From JANLTP01 sp031363055 (GTDB taxonomy: Bacteria > Pseudomonadota > Gammaproteobacteria > Burkholderiales > Burkholderiaceae_E), in the NCBI GenBank assembly GCA_031363055.1, contig JANLTP010000165.1:46263-110262 (forward strand): DNA of 64,000 bases, in the 5' to 3' direction. Below the pieces are notes generated by a model that saw only the letters and a list, made by a program, of their open reading frames with translations, made no database searches and had not been told where the DNA came from. The stretch's first letter is position 1; every line of letters starts with the position of its first letter. A program made the translations under genes and the position numbers. Positions 25,767 through 34,963 of the stretch are shown here, in pieces.

Positions 25767-26545
25767 CCGAAATACATTCGCCCCAGCCGGGTGTCATCGA
25801 TGTTTCGCACAAGGTCATTTTGTACCTCGATAACATCAGTGTTTCGTTCGACGGATTTCAGGCCCTGAACAAGTTGAATCTAACGATCGACAGCGGCGAG
25901 CTGCGTTGCATCATCGGCCCGAACGGCGCTGGCAAGACCACCATGATGGATGTCATCACCGGCAAGACGCGCGCCGATAGCGGTGCCGCGTTTCTGGGTC
26001 AGACCATGGATCTGACCCAGATGAGCGAATCACAGATTGCCCGTGCTGGCATTGGCCGCAAGTTTCAGAAGCCGTCGGTGTTCGAGCAGCATTCTGTCAT
26101 CGAGAATCTCTGGCTGGCCGCTGCCGGTGAAAAGCGCTGGTGGTCGTCGCTGCTGGCGGCCTTGGCGCCCGGCCAGGAACAGCGAATCGAAGAAGTCATG
26201 GAAACGGTGGGCTTGCGCGGCGAGCGTTATCGGGCTGCCGGGCTGCTCTCGCATGGTCAAAAGCAGTGGCTGGAAATTGGCATGTTGCTGATTCAGGATC
26301 CGAAACTGTTGTTGCTCGATGAACCCGTGGCCGGACTGTCGGACGAGGAAACCGAGAAAACCGCTGAACTGTTTCGAGCGCTGGCCGGCAAACATTCGCT
26401 GGTCGTGGTCGAGCACGACATGCGTTTTGTCGAACTGCTGGGTGGCAAGGTCAGTGTGCTGCATCAAGGATCGGTGCTGGCCGAAGGCAGTCTGGACACC
26501 GTGCAGAACAATCCGAAAGTTATCGAGGTGTATCTTGGTCGCTAG
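25763..26545 (+). CDS. urtD: Urea ABC transporter ATPase UrtD
   Basis: 260 residues. Walker A GPNGAGKTTMMDVITGKTRA; an LSHGQKQWLEIGMLL signature in which SHGQ replaces SGGQ, typical of UrtD; Walker B LLLLDEPVAGLSDEE; switch His in VVVEHDMRFVE. Energises urea import. Its ATG overlaps the urtC stop by 4 nt. Confidence 0.94.
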   Translation: MTEIHSPQPGVIDVSHKVILYLDNISVSFDGFQALNKLNLTIDSGELRCIIGPNGAGKTTMMDVITGKTRADSGAAFLGQTMDLTQMSESQIARAGIGRKFQKPSVFEQHSVIENLWLAAAGEKRWWSSLLAALAPGQEQRIEEVMETVGLRGERYRAAGLLSHGQKQWLEIGMLLIQDPKLLLLDEPVAGLSDEETEKTAELFRALAGKHSLVVVEHDMRFVELLGGKVSVLHQGSVLAEGSLDTVQNNPKVIEVYLGR

Positions 26546-26575
26546 TGTCGAACACGACTTGTTTTGGATGCGCCC

Positions 26576-27277
26576 ATGAGTACGGTCAGCCTGGTTGCCG
26601 AGGGCCTGAATCAGGCTTATGGCGGCAGCCATATCTTGCGCAATGTGTCGTTCGCTGCAGCCGCCGGCGAAGTGACCGTACTGCTCGGTCGCAATGGCGT
26701 TGGCAAGAGCACCTTGCTGCGAACGCTGATGGGCATCCACCCGGTGCTGTCCGGCCGCGTCTTGCTCGGCGCCGACGACCTGACGCAAGTATCAACCTAC
26801 AAGCGAGCCGTCGCCGGCATGGCGTACGTGCCGCAGGGTCGCGAAATCTTTCCGAGGCTCAGCGTTGAGGAGAATCTTCGCATGGGTTTGGCGACCGGCC
26901 GGCTGGCGGCGATTCCACCGATGATCTATGAGCTGTTTCCGGTACTGGCCGATATGCGCACGCGTCGCGGCGGTGATCTTTCCGGCGGACAACAACAACA
27001 ATTGGCGATTGGCCGCGCCTTGTGCATGCAGCCCAAGGTGTTGTTACTCGACGAACCCACCGAAGGCATTCAACCGTCGGTCATCAAGGACATCGGCCGG
27101 GTGATTCGCAAGTTGGCCGAACGCGGCGATCTGGCGATCGTGCTGGTTGAGCAGTACTACGACTTTGCGCGTGATGTAGCCGATGCTTATCTCGTCATGG
27201 AGCGCGGCGAAATCATTCGTCGCGGCGCTGGCAGCAACCTCGACGCCGACGGCGTACGGCAGTTGGTCGCGGTTTAA
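26576..27277 (+). CDS. urtE: Urea ABC transporter ATPase UrtE
   Basis: 233 residues from ATG 26576 (a TTG at 26564 is in frame). LivF-like: Walker A LLGRNGVGKSTLLRTLMG, signature DLSGGQQQQLAIGRALCM, Walker B LLLDEPTEGIQPSV and switch region IVLVEQYYDFAR. Last gene of the urt operon, 30 nt after urtD. Confidence 0.94.
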   Translation: MSTVSLVAEGLNQAYGGSHILRNVSFAAAAGEVTVLLGRNGVGKSTLLRTLMGIHPVLSGRVLLGADDLTQVSTYKRAVAGMAYVPQGREIFPRLSVEENLRMGLATGRLAAIPPMIYELFPVLADMRTRRGGDLSGGQQQQLAIGRALCMQPKVLLLDEPTEGIQPSVIKDIGRVIRKLAERGDLAIVLVEQYYDFARDVADAYLVMERGEIIRRGAGSNLDADGVRQLVAV

Positions 27278-27285
27278 AACATTGC

Positions 27286-27317
27286 CGTTTCAGTCGATAG
27301 GCGTTTCGGTTGATAGA
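27286..27317. repeat. Two-copy 16-bp imperfect tandem repeat after urtE
   Basis: CGTTTCAGTCGATAGG (27286-27301) is followed directly by CGTTTCGGTTGATAGA (27302-27317), 13 of 16 identical. It lies between the converging stops of urtE (27277) and pncA (27322). No hairpin or T-run was seen. Confidence 0.6.
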
Positions 27318-27321
27318 TGCG

Positions 27322-27951
27322 CTATTGGCGGACTACGCGATCGGACGATGTGATCACTACGCCCGCTTGCCGCATGTGCGTCATTGCGTTGGCCAGTGAT
27401 CCATCGAGATCAATCGCACGGGTCGCATCTTCAATCAGGATCGTTTCAAAACCAGCGGCACGGGCGTCGAGCGCTGACCAGGCGACACAAAAGTCGGTGG
27501 CCAGTCCGGCCAGATAGACCGTATCAATGCCGCGTGCGTTCAAATAGGCCTGCAGCCCCGTCGTCGTGGTTCGGTCGGCTTCCATAAACGCCGAATAGCT
27601 GTCGACGCCGGCGTGAAAGCCCTTGCGGATGATCAGTTGCGCGTGCGCGACCGACAGATCGGCATGCAAGGCGGCGCCCACTGATCCCTGCACGCAATGG
27701 TCCGGCCAAAGCACCTGGACGCCGTACGGCATAGTGATCTGTTCGTAGGGCGCGCGGCCGGGATGGGCCGAGGCAAATGACGCGTGGCCTACCGGATGCC
27801 AGTCCTGGGTGAGAACCACATTGTCGAATCGACTCGCTATTTGATTGATGATGGCAACCACTTCATGACCGGCGGGAACCGCCAACTCGCCACCCGGCAT
27901 GAAGGAGTTCTGGACGTCAATGACAATCAAGACGCTGCGGGAGTGTGTCAT
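27322..27951 (-). CDS. pncA: Nicotinamidase (pyrazinamidase)
   Basis: 209 residues from ATG 27951, overlapping the upstream stop as TGATG. The isochorismatase-like catalytic triad is visible: Asp in LIVIDVQNSFMPGG, Lys in LIIRKGFHAG and Cys in TDFCVAWSALDA; metal ligands lie in LTQDWHPVGHASF. Converts nicotinamide to nicotinate plus ammonia for NAD salvage. Probably co-transcribed with the AhpD-like gene. Confidence 0.93.
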   Translation of the reverse strand: MTHSRSVLIVIDVQNSFMPGGELAVPAGHEVVAIINQIASRFDNVVLTQDWHPVGHASFASAHPGRAPYEQITMPYGVQVLWPDHCVQGSVGAALHADLSVAHAQLIIRKGFHAGVDSYSAFMEADRTTTTGLQAYLNARGIDTVYLAGLATDFCVAWSALDARAAGFETILIEDATRAIDLDGSLANAMTHMRQAGVVITSSDRVVRQ

Positions 27952-28358
27952 CACGGATGCTGAAGTTCGCGCAGCCTGACATCAACTGCGACCTGCGTGC
28001 CCACCGCCAGACGATTCATCTGGTTGGCCAAACCAACCACCGACAGCAGTTCGCCGAACTGGGCATCGGTCATACCTTTGCTGCGCGCAGCCGCAGTGTG
28101 GCTATTGATGCAGTACTCGCAACCATTGGTCATCGATACGGCCAGATAAATGAACTCTTTTGAAAGGCTGTCGACGGCGCCGGCGCGCATGACACTTTTC
28201 GCCTGTTCCCAGCTTTGCTTGAGCAACGCCGGGTCATTGGCGAGCACTTTCCAGATATCGTTGATGTAATCGCTGTTGCGGGTCGCGCGAATGTCGTCAT
28301 AGACTGCACGCACCGCAGCTTGCGCATTCTCGTATTCGATCTTTGGCATCAAGGCCAT
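27951..28358 (-). CDS. AhpD/carboxymuconolactone-decarboxylase-like protein
   Basis: 135 residues. KEFIYLAVSMTNGCEYCINS followed by HTAAARSKGMTD contains the AhpD-type E...CxxC...H redox motif (CEYC with His three residues on). Single-domain CMD proteins of this type are usually peroxide- or thiol-related oxidoreductases. Overlaps pncA by 1 nt; the pairing may be incidental. Confidence 0.85.
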   Translation of the reverse strand: MALMPKIEYENAQAAVRAVYDDIRATRNSDYINDIWKVLANDPALLKQSWEQAKSVMRAGAVDSLSKEFIYLAVSMTNGCEYCINSHTAAARSKGMTDAQFGELLSVVGLANQMNRLAVGTQVAVDVRLRELQHP

Positions 28359-28402
28359 GTTTTTGCTCCGAAACTACTGAAGCAATGAATATGGCAGGCT
28401 TG

Positions 28403-29125
28403 TCAGCGCGATGCAAGGGGTCGCGTGGAACCGGCGACTTCGGCGCTGCCATCGGGTTCGCGAATCAACTGTTTCAAGCGCTTGCCATCTTCGTCAAAAC
28501 GCTGTCGAGTACGCTCGATATCGCCGCGCAAGCGGGCAACGATATCGTTATCAGCCAGTATGGACGCGGCCAGCGCTTCAATTTTTTTCTTCAATGCGAA
28601 TGACGAACTGCCCGCCGGTGATTTGGCTTCGATCTGAGCTTCCCGCAGAAACTGGTGGTCCTTCACCATGCGCTTTTCGATCACCGAGATCTCGCTGCGC
28701 AAGTCGCTGATCTGTAACTCGCGGACCGAGTCCAGCGAGGCAAGCGTCGGATAGGCGATCAACAGCGCCTTGTCGCGCGATTGTTCCTGGCGACGCTTCA
28801 AGGCAGCGACCCTTTGAATTTCCTCGTCGATTTTCTTTTGTTTCAATTGCTCGGCAGTCAACGGCGCCGCATGCTCGGAGGTCACCACGCCGTAAGAGTT
28901 CAGCTCGCGCATCGTCCGTTTCGAGCACTCCGGGATCGGCCGATCGCTGGAGATCACGCGGCCAGCATCGTCCTTGCAGGTGAACATCGACTGTGCCATT
29001 GCTGGCGCCGCACCGAGCGCCAGTTGCAGCAGCGCAGTGGCGAAGATATTAATTCGTACGGTTTTGTAGCGCACCGATTTCGGCGTCTGCCACTGCCGAA
29101 CTAGGTACAAGTAAATGGGCTGCAT
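28403..29125 (-). CDS. DUF4124-containing exported coiled-coil protein
   Basis: 240 residues from ATG 29125; a GTG at 29074 would place the signal peptide (VRINIFATALLQLALGAAPA, MAQ) at the very start and is a good alternative. Just after the cleavage region, MFTCKDDAGRVISSDRPIPE is a DUF4124 motif (Cys, DxxGR, DRP). The remainder (residues about 100-230) is charged and helical, probably coiled coil. Likely periplasmic; function unknown. Confidence 0.7.
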   Translation of the reverse strand: MQPIYLYLVRQWQTPKSVRYKTVRINIFATALLQLALGAAPAMAQSMFTCKDDAGRVISSDRPIPECSKRTMRELNSYGVVTSEHAAPLTAEQLKQKKIDEEIQRVAALKRRQEQSRDKALLIAYPTLASLDSVRELQISDLRSEISVIEKRMVKDHQFLREAQIEAKSPAGSSSFALKKKIEALAASILADNDIVARLRGDIERTRQRFDEDGKRLKQLIREPDGSAEVAGSTRPLASR

Positions 29126-29284
29126 GATCCGTCGCGTTCGGGATTCGGAGTATCTCGCCCGTGATGTTGACATCGACCCGGCCGCAGGGGCAGGCATGTG
29201 CTACCCGACGGCTGTATGACACCGATGAACGGTGCGCCGCCGGTGCATTCCTGCCTTCCGCGAGGGCTACCGCTTAGCGCTAAG

Positions 29285-29986
29285 TTAGTCCGCGATCACG
29301 CCGTAGCGCGCCCGATATTCGGCGATCTTGCTGCGGTAGTTATGAAGTGCGGTGGCCTGCTCGGAGCCCGAGTTCAGGAATTCGAGCACGTCCTCGAGCG
29401 CGACAATTGAAATCACCGGAATATGGAACTCGCGTTCAACCTCCTGAACGGCTGAATAACGGCTGATTTTTTGAGCATCGCCACCACGTTCGCGGCGATC
29501 GAGAGCGATCAGGACAGCCGCTGGTTCGGCGCCGTACGCCCGAATGATCTCAACCGATTCGCGAATTGAGGTACCGGCCGAAATCACGTCATCGATAATC
29601 ACCACTCGCCCATTGAGCGGTGCGCCGACCAGAGTGCCGCCTTCGCCATGATCCTTGACTTCCTTGCGATTGAACGCAAACGGCACATCGCGCTCGCGGC
29701 GCGCCAGCGAAATGGCGGTTGCGCTGGCCAGCGTGATGCCCTTGTAGGCAGGCCCGAACAACATGTCGTAGTGGACGCGGCCAGCGCGCTCGGCATCCAT
29801 CAGTGTTTTCGCAAAAAACTCGCCGAACACACTCAGTCGGCTGCCGGTATTGAACAAGCCGGCATTAAAAAAATACGGTGAAATCCGGCCTGCCTTGGTT
29901 TTGAATTCACCGAAGCGAAGCACTTCTGCGTCGAGCGCAAAACGGATAAACTCCGTGCGCAATTCCTTGACCAGTTCTCGGCTCAT
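29285..29986 (-). CDS. pyrE: Orotate phosphoribosyltransferase
   Basis: 233 residues from ATG 29986 with AGAGAGG upstream; a much longer open frame reaches 30667 but only overlaps exoA antisense. The FGEFKTKAGRISPYFFNAGL start, FGPAYKGITLA and the PRPP motif VVIIDDVISAGTSIRESVEI identify PyrE, which makes OMP in pyrimidine synthesis. Divergent from exoA with about 66 nt between, as in many betaproteobacteria. Confidence 0.95.
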   Translation of the reverse strand: MSRELVKELRTEFIRFALDAEVLRFGEFKTKAGRISPYFFNAGLFNTGSRLSVFGEFFAKTLMDAERAGRVHYDMLFGPAYKGITLASATAISLARRERDVPFAFNRKEVKDHGEGGTLVGAPLNGRVVIIDDVISAGTSIRESVEIIRAYGAEPAAVLIALDRRERGGDAQKISRYSAVQEVEREFHIPVISIVALEDVLEFLNSGSEQATALHNYRSKIAEYRARYGVIAD

Positions 29987-30052
29987 GGGGCCCTCTCTTC
30001 TCGGCAGTGTCTGACAACTATTCGGCAACCACTCTATAGCGAACTGTAAACC

Positions 30053-30838
30053 ATGATTCGTATCGTTTCCCTGAATTTGAATGGTATCCGTTCGGCGACC
30101 CGCAAGGGTTGGTTGCAATGGATGGCACAGCAAAACGCCGATGTGGTCTGCGTACAGGAAGTCAAGGCCCAGGCCGACGATCTCGAAGATGACATGAAGG
30201 TGCTGGCCAGCGCCGGCAAGTCCCTGACCGGGCACTTCCATTTCGCGCAGAAAAAGGGCTACAGCGGCGTCGGACTGTATTCCCGCAAGAAGCCGAAATC
30301 GCTTCGAATCGGTTTTGGCAATCGCGAGTTTGATGACGAAGGTCGGTACGTGGAGGCCGATTTTGGAACCTACACGGTCATTTCGTTGTACTTGCCCTCG
30401 GGGACCAGCTCGGAGGAACGATTGGCCGCCAAATTCCGTTTCCTTAAGGTATTCAAGGCGCATCTGGTGGAATTGATCGGCAGCGGGCGCGAAATCATCT
30501 TGTGCGGCGATCTGAACATTGCGCACAAGGAGATCGACCTGAAGAACTGGAAGAGCAACCAGAAGAATTCCGGCTTCCTGCCCGAGGAGCGCGCCTGGCT
30601 CAGTGCGGTGATCGATGAAATCGGATTGGTCGACGTGTTTCGCGCGCTCGATAGCCGCGCCGAGCAATATACCTGGTGGAGCAATCGCGGTCAGGCTTGG
30701 GCCAACAATGTCGGTTGGCGACTTGACTACCAGTTGGCGACGGCGGGTGCGGCCGCCAAAGCGAAGCGCTGCGAGATTTATCTGGCGCAGCGTTTTTCAG
30801 ACCACGCACCAGTGTTGATCGACTACTCGATTCGTTGA
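30053..30838 (+). CDS. xthA: Exodeoxyribonuclease III / AP endonuclease
   Basis: 261 residues. The exonuclease III fold is marked by IRIVSLNLNGIRSATRKGWL, the Glu in DVVCVQEVKAQ, LCGDLNIAHKEIDLKNWKSN, and the C-terminal LDYQLAT and FSDHAPVLIDY (Asp-His pair). Repairs abasic sites. Could equally be named exoA. Confidence 0.94.
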   Translation: MIRIVSLNLNGIRSATRKGWLQWMAQQNADVVCVQEVKAQADDLEDDMKVLASAGKSLTGHFHFAQKKGYSGVGLYSRKKPKSLRIGFGNREFDDEGRYVEADFGTYTVISLYLPSGTSSEERLAAKFRFLKVFKAHLVELIGSGREIILCGDLNIAHKEIDLKNWKSNQKNSGFLPEERAWLSAVIDEIGLVDVFRALDSRAEQYTWWSNRGQAWANNVGWRLDYQLATAGAAAKAKRCEIYLAQRFSDHAPVLIDYSIR

Positions 30839-30858
30839 GGATTTATCGAGCCTCGCAA

Positions 30859-31761
30859 CTATTTGATCGGCTCACCAAAATTCGACTGATACGGCGGCAG
30901 TGAAGCCAGGTCCCTGCCGGTTGCTTTGGCGAATAGCGGCAGCGTCTCCTTCAGGTGCACCTGGATTTCCTTGATGCGATTGGCGTGTGAAGGATGGGTC
31001 GACGTGAACTGGGCCGGCTGGCCTTTGCTGATGCTGTTCATCTTTTGCCACAACACGACGCCGGCGCGCGGATCAAAACCGGAGCGTGCGGCGAGGTCCA
31101 GGCCCACCAGGTCGGCCTCGGTTTCGTCGTCCCGGCCGTATTTGAGCAAGGTCAGTTGCGATGCTCCACTGGCGATCTGGCCGCCAAGATTGCCGTAACC
31201 GAGCAAGGCCGATAACACCGACGCAGCCATGGTGGCACCCTGTGCGAGGCGCTGCTTGCCGACCCGCTCACGGCCGTGCTCGCGCAGTGCATGGGCAATT
31301 TCATGACCCATGACGATTGCGATCTCGTCGTCGGTCAGCTTCAGGGTGGTGATGATTCCGGTGTAGAACGCGATCTTGCCGCCGGGCATGCAGAACGCGT
31401 TGATCTGCTTCGAGCCAATCAGATTGACTTCCCAATTCCAGTTGGCCGCACGCTCGTTGAAACGCGCTGTATTCGGAATGATTTTCTTTGCAATATTACG
31501 GATCTTCTGCAGCGGCGCATAGTCGTCGGGGGCCAACGCATGTTGTGCCGTTGCCTCCTTCTTGAGCTGAACGTACTGTTGTGCGGCCATGCCTTCGACT
31601 TCCTCGGCTGACGCCAGTGCCAACGCCCGGCTTTTCTTGCCGACATTCACGCCTTCCTGCTCGACCGCTTGTGCGGATTTGGCGTTTTGCTGGGCGTGCG
31701 AGGGAGCCTGCGCCAGGAGCAGCAGGAGTGTGGCGACGACGCCATAATTTTTATAATTCAT
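30859..31761 (-). CDS. M48-family periplasmic metalloprotease
   Basis: 300 residues with a signal peptide (NYKNYGVVATLLLLLAQAPS, HAQ). The zinc site VMGHEIAHALREHGRE (HExxH) and the downstream Glu in DDETEADLVGLDLAARSGFD are intact, as is INAFCMPGGKIAFYTGI, so it should be active. Similar in organisation to YcaL/LoiP-type stand-alone M48 proteases of envelope quality control. Convergent with exoA. Confidence 0.9.
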   Translation of the reverse strand: MNYKNYGVVATLLLLLAQAPSHAQQNAKSAQAVEQEGVNVGKKSRALALASAEEVEGMAAQQYVQLKKEATAQHALAPDDYAPLQKIRNIAKKIIPNTARFNERAANWNWEVNLIGSKQINAFCMPGGKIAFYTGIITTLKLTDDEIAIVMGHEIAHALREHGRERVGKQRLAQGATMAASVLSALLGYGNLGGQIASGASQLTLLKYGRDDETEADLVGLDLAARSGFDPRAGVVLWQKMNSISKGQPAQFTSTHPSHANRIKEIQVHLKETLPLFAKATGRDLASLPPYQSNFGEPIK

Positions 31762-31832
31762 GCGTGCGCTCTATCCCGGTGTGAGCATTAAAGCGCCATG
31801 GTCCGCGCCTGCTCCGTTATGATTCCGACGCC

Positions 31833-33302
31833 ATGTCCGACGCCCCCCTCGCTGCCGCCAGCGGCAATCAGTATGCCCAAGTTTTTGCCAACCGCCGAAT
31901 TGCCGCGATGTTGGTTCTCGGGTTCGCCAGCGGACTGCCCCTGGCGCTATCAACGGGAACATTGCAAGCATGGTTGACGGTCACCGGCATCGACATCAAG
32001 ACGATTGGCTTCTTTGCGCTGGCCGGTTTGCCGTACACCTTCAAATTTGTCTGGGCGCCCTTACTGGACCGTTTCGAGCCGCGCTGGTTCGGAGGCAGCC
32101 GGCGCAAGGCGTGGTTATTCATCACCCAGGTACTGCTGGCTGGAGCCTGTTTTGTGATGGCCACGCTCGACCCGAAAACCTCGATTGTCTCGCTCGGCGT
32201 CTGTGCGGTGGCCATCGCCTTTTTGTCGGCCTCGCAAGATGTCGTGTTCGACGCCTACCGCAATGACCTGCTGGGCGCCCAGGAACGTGGCGCTGGCGCC
32301 GCAGTATCGGTACTCGGTTATCGCTTGGCCATGCTGGTCTCGGGTGGCCTGGCGTTGATTTTGGCGGATCAATGGCTCGGCTGGCCCGGCGCATACCGTG
32401 CAATGGGCGTGTTGTTCGGCGGGCTGGCAGCCGTTACGTTGTTTGTACCGGCCACCGGCAGCGAATATCGGCCGACCAGTTCGGCGCGCGCCGAATGGCA
32501 GGGTTTTATTGCGATGGTGTTGGCTGGCGCCACCGTCTTCTACTTACTGCACAATGTGCCGTGGTCGGCGTTATTGGGCCAGGTGGCTCAAAACCGTTTT
32601 GGCAAGTTGGCGATCGATACACTGACCATGATGGCGGCGTTTGTGGCGGCAATGGTAGTGGCGCGCAAGGTCGGCTTTCCGTCATTCGTAGCGCCCTGGG
32701 ATGCGTTTTTTTCGCGCAAGCACGCGGTCGGCTTGCTGGCGCTGATTGTGCTCTACAAGCTCGGCGACGCTTTTGCTGGTGCGCTGTCGACGACCTTCCT
32801 GATCCGCGGGGTCGGCTTCACGGCCACCGAGGTTGGCACGGTCAACAAGGTGCTCGGGTTGATTGCAACCATTGTTGGCGCCTTGCTCGGTGGCCTATGG
32901 CTGGCCAAGCGACCGCTCTGGAGTTCGCTGATGTTGTTCGGCATCTTGCAAGCCGTGTCGAACTTCGGTTACTGGCTGCTAGCCATCAGCCCCAAGGATT
33001 ACACCTTGATGGCGGCAGCCATCGGTATGGAGAACCTGTGTGGCGGCCTCGGCACGGCCGCTTTCGTCGCATTTCTGATGGCGCTGACCGACCGGCGATT
33101 CTCGGCCGCGCAGTTTGCGTTGTTATCCGCTCTGGCTGCTGTCGGACGGGTTTACGTCGGGCCAGCCGCCGGCGTGCTGGTTGAGGCCTACGGCTGGCCG
33201 AATTTTTTTGTGATGACCGTCATCGCGGCGCTGCCTGGCCTGTTGCTGCTGGCCCTGCTTAAGCGGACAATCGAGGATGATTTAAGGAGATCGCCAACAT
33301 GA
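31833..33302 (+). CDS. ampG: AmpG-family muropeptide MFS transporter
   Basis: 489 residues with 12-14 membrane segments. MLVLGFASGLPLALSTGTLQ and FALAGLPYTFKFVWAPLLDR are AmpG signatures, with SASQDVVFDAYRNDLL following. Imports anhydromuropeptides for cell-wall recycling. Its TGA overlaps the next ATG, so the aminotransferase is translationally coupled to it. Confidence 0.88.
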   Translation: MSDAPLAAASGNQYAQVFANRRIAAMLVLGFASGLPLALSTGTLQAWLTVTGIDIKTIGFFALAGLPYTFKFVWAPLLDRFEPRWFGGSRRKAWLFITQVLLAGACFVMATLDPKTSIVSLGVCAVAIAFLSASQDVVFDAYRNDLLGAQERGAGAAVSVLGYRLAMLVSGGLALILADQWLGWPGAYRAMGVLFGGLAAVTLFVPATGSEYRPTSSARAEWQGFIAMVLAGATVFYLLHNVPWSALLGQVAQNRFGKLAIDTLTMMAAFVAAMVVARKVGFPSFVAPWDAFFSRKHAVGLLALIVLYKLGDAFAGALSTTFLIRGVGFTATEVGTVNKVLGLIATIVGALLGGLWLAKRPLWSSLMLFGILQAVSNFGYWLLAISPKDYTLMAAAIGMENLCGGLGTAAFVAFLMALTDRRFSAAQFALLSALAAVGRVYVGPAAGVLVEAYGWPNFFVMTVIAALPGLLLLALLKRTIEDDLRRSPT

Positions 33303-34681
33303 ATGATATCGCTCGCCCCAGTGACTTTACCGCCGATGTAAGCGCCGCCGTCACCGCTGAAGCGCTTACCCCCGAGGATATGAATTCGTTCTGGATGCCG
33401 TTTACCTCGAATCGGCTCTACAAGTCCAAGCCGCGGCTGCTGGCGCGCGCCAAGGACATGTACTACTACACGCCCGAGGGCCGACCGATTCTCGACGCGA
33501 CTGCCGGCCTGTGGTGCGTCAATGCCGGCCATTGCCGTCAGCCGATCGTTGATGCGATTGCGCAGGCCGCCGGCACGCTTGATTTTGCGCCAACCTTCCA
33601 GATGGGCCACCCGCAGGCATTTGAATTGGCGACGCGCCTGACGGCGCTGGCCGGTAAGCCGTTCTCGCAGGTGTTTTTCTGCAACTCTGGTTCCGAAGCT
33701 GTCGACTCCGCCTTAAAAATGGCAATTGCCTATCATCGCGTGCGCGGCGAAGGCCAGCGCACCCGCCTGATTGGCCGCGAGCGCAGCTACAACGGTGTCG
33801 GCTTCGGCGGCATCTCGGTCGGTGGCATCGGTGCCAATCGCAAGGCATTTTCGGGTGCCATGTTGCCCGGCGTTGACCATATGCCGCATACCCATAACCT
33901 GAAAGAAAACGCCTACTCGCGCGGCCAGCCAGCCTGGGGCGCGCACCTGGCCGACGAACTCGAAAAGCTGATTGCGCTGCATGACGCCTCGACCATTGCG
34001 GCGGTCATCATCGAACCGGTGGCCGGTTCAACCGGCGTGTTGGTACCGCCGGTGGGTTATCTGGAGAAGCTGCGCGAGATTACCGCCAGACACGGCATTC
34101 TGCTGATCTTCGACGAGGTCATTACCGGCTTCGGGCGCCTCGGCAAACCGTTCGGTTTTCAGAAACTCGGTGTCACCCCCGATCTGTTCACGGTCGCCAA
34201 GGGGATCAACAGCGGCACGGTACCGATGGGCGCCGTGTTCGCGCGCGAAGGCATCTACGAAGCATTCATGCAGGGCCCAACCTTGCCGATCGAATTCTTC
34301 CATGGCTACACCTACTCGGCCCATCCGCTGGCCTGCGCCGCCGCGCTGGCGACGCTCGATCTATATCGCGACGAAGGCCTGCTCGAGCGCGCCGCCGAGA
34401 TCGGCCCGTATTGGGAAGAGGGGCTGCACAGCTTGAAGGGCACCTCGCATGTCATCGATATCCGCAACATTGGCTTGATGGGTGCGATCGAACTTTCGCC
34501 GCGTGCCAATGCACCCGGAGCGCGGGCGTACGAGGTGCATACCCGGGCGTTTCATGAGCATGATCTGATGGTGCGGTTTACCGGCGATATTCTCGCCATG
34601 AGTCCGCCGTTGATTGTCACCAAGTCGCAGATCGACGAGATTGTAGAGCGGGTCGGTAAGGTGTTGCGGACGGTTGATTGA
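33299..34681 (+). CDS. Class III aminotransferase (omega-amino acid/beta-alanine:pyruvate type)
   Basis: 460 residues. The PLP Lys lies in LFTVAKGINSGTVPMGAV; the cofactor-binding Asp is in LLIFDEVITGFGRLGKPFGF; the phosphate cup is FCNSGSEAVDSALKMAIAYH. The start EDMNSFWMPFTSNRLYKSKP and the short ERSYNGVGFGGISVGGIGAN point to the omega-amino-acid:pyruvate group. Exact amino donor unknown. Coupled to ampG by ATGA. Confidence 0.88.
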   Translation: MNDIARPSDFTADVSAAVTAEALTPEDMNSFWMPFTSNRLYKSKPRLLARAKDMYYYTPEGRPILDATAGLWCVNAGHCRQPIVDAIAQAAGTLDFAPTFQMGHPQAFELATRLTALAGKPFSQVFFCNSGSEAVDSALKMAIAYHRVRGEGQRTRLIGRERSYNGVGFGGISVGGIGANRKAFSGAMLPGVDHMPHTHNLKENAYSRGQPAWGAHLADELEKLIALHDASTIAAVIIEPVAGSTGVLVPPVGYLEKLREITARHGILLIFDEVITGFGRLGKPFGFQKLGVTPDLFTVAKGINSGTVPMGAVFAREGIYEAFMQGPTLPIEFFHGYTYSAHPLACAAALATLDLYRDEGLLERAAEIGPYWEEGLHSLKGTSHVIDIRNIGLMGAIELSPRANAPGARAYEVHTRAFHEHDLMVRFTGDILAMSPPLIVTKSQIDEIVERVGKVLRTVD

Positions 34682-34697
34682 CAACTATTGATAGTTG
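34682..34697. promoter_or_regulatory. Palindromic operator of the parDE operon
   Basis: CAACTAT-TG-ATAGTTG: two exact 7-nt inverted half-sites around a 2-nt centre. It begins one base after the aminotransferase stop and ends 14 nt before the ParD start, the expected place for ParD autorepression. Confidence 0.55.
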
Positions 34698-34711
34698 CTT
34701 CAACATGCGTC

Positions 34712-34963
34712 ATGAGTACAAATACCATGAGCTTTGCGTTGCCTGAAACTATGCGCGAGTATGTCGACATGCGCGTGCGCTCGGGGCAGTATGGCAATAC
34801 CAGCGAATACTTACGCGAGTTAATTCGCCGCGATCAGGAAAATCAGGAAAAAAAACGACTACGTGAGCTAATCCAGGAAGGCCTGATATCAGGCGAAGCC
34901 CGCGAGTTGTCGCCCAAAAGAGTTTCTGAGCTGAGAAAGCGAGCCCTGGGCGCCGCAGATTGA
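34712..34963 (+). CDS. parD: ParD-family antitoxin
   Basis: 83 residues from ATG 34712. FALPETMREYVDMRVRSGQY, GNTSEYLRELIRRDQE is the CopG/ribbon-helix-helix domain of type II ParD antitoxins; the charged C-terminal tail (SGEARELSPKRVSELRKRAL) binds the toxin. Overlaps parE by 4 nt. Confidence 0.85.
   Translation: MSTNTMSFALPETMREYVDMRVRSGQYGNTSEYLRELIRRDQENQEKKRLRELIQEGLISGEARELSPKRVSELRKRALGAAD

Noticed and set aside
29987..30667. Long N-terminal extension of pyrE
   Set aside because: The open frame continues upstream but only as antisense of exoA; ATG 29986 has a good ribosome site and gives the usual PyrE length.
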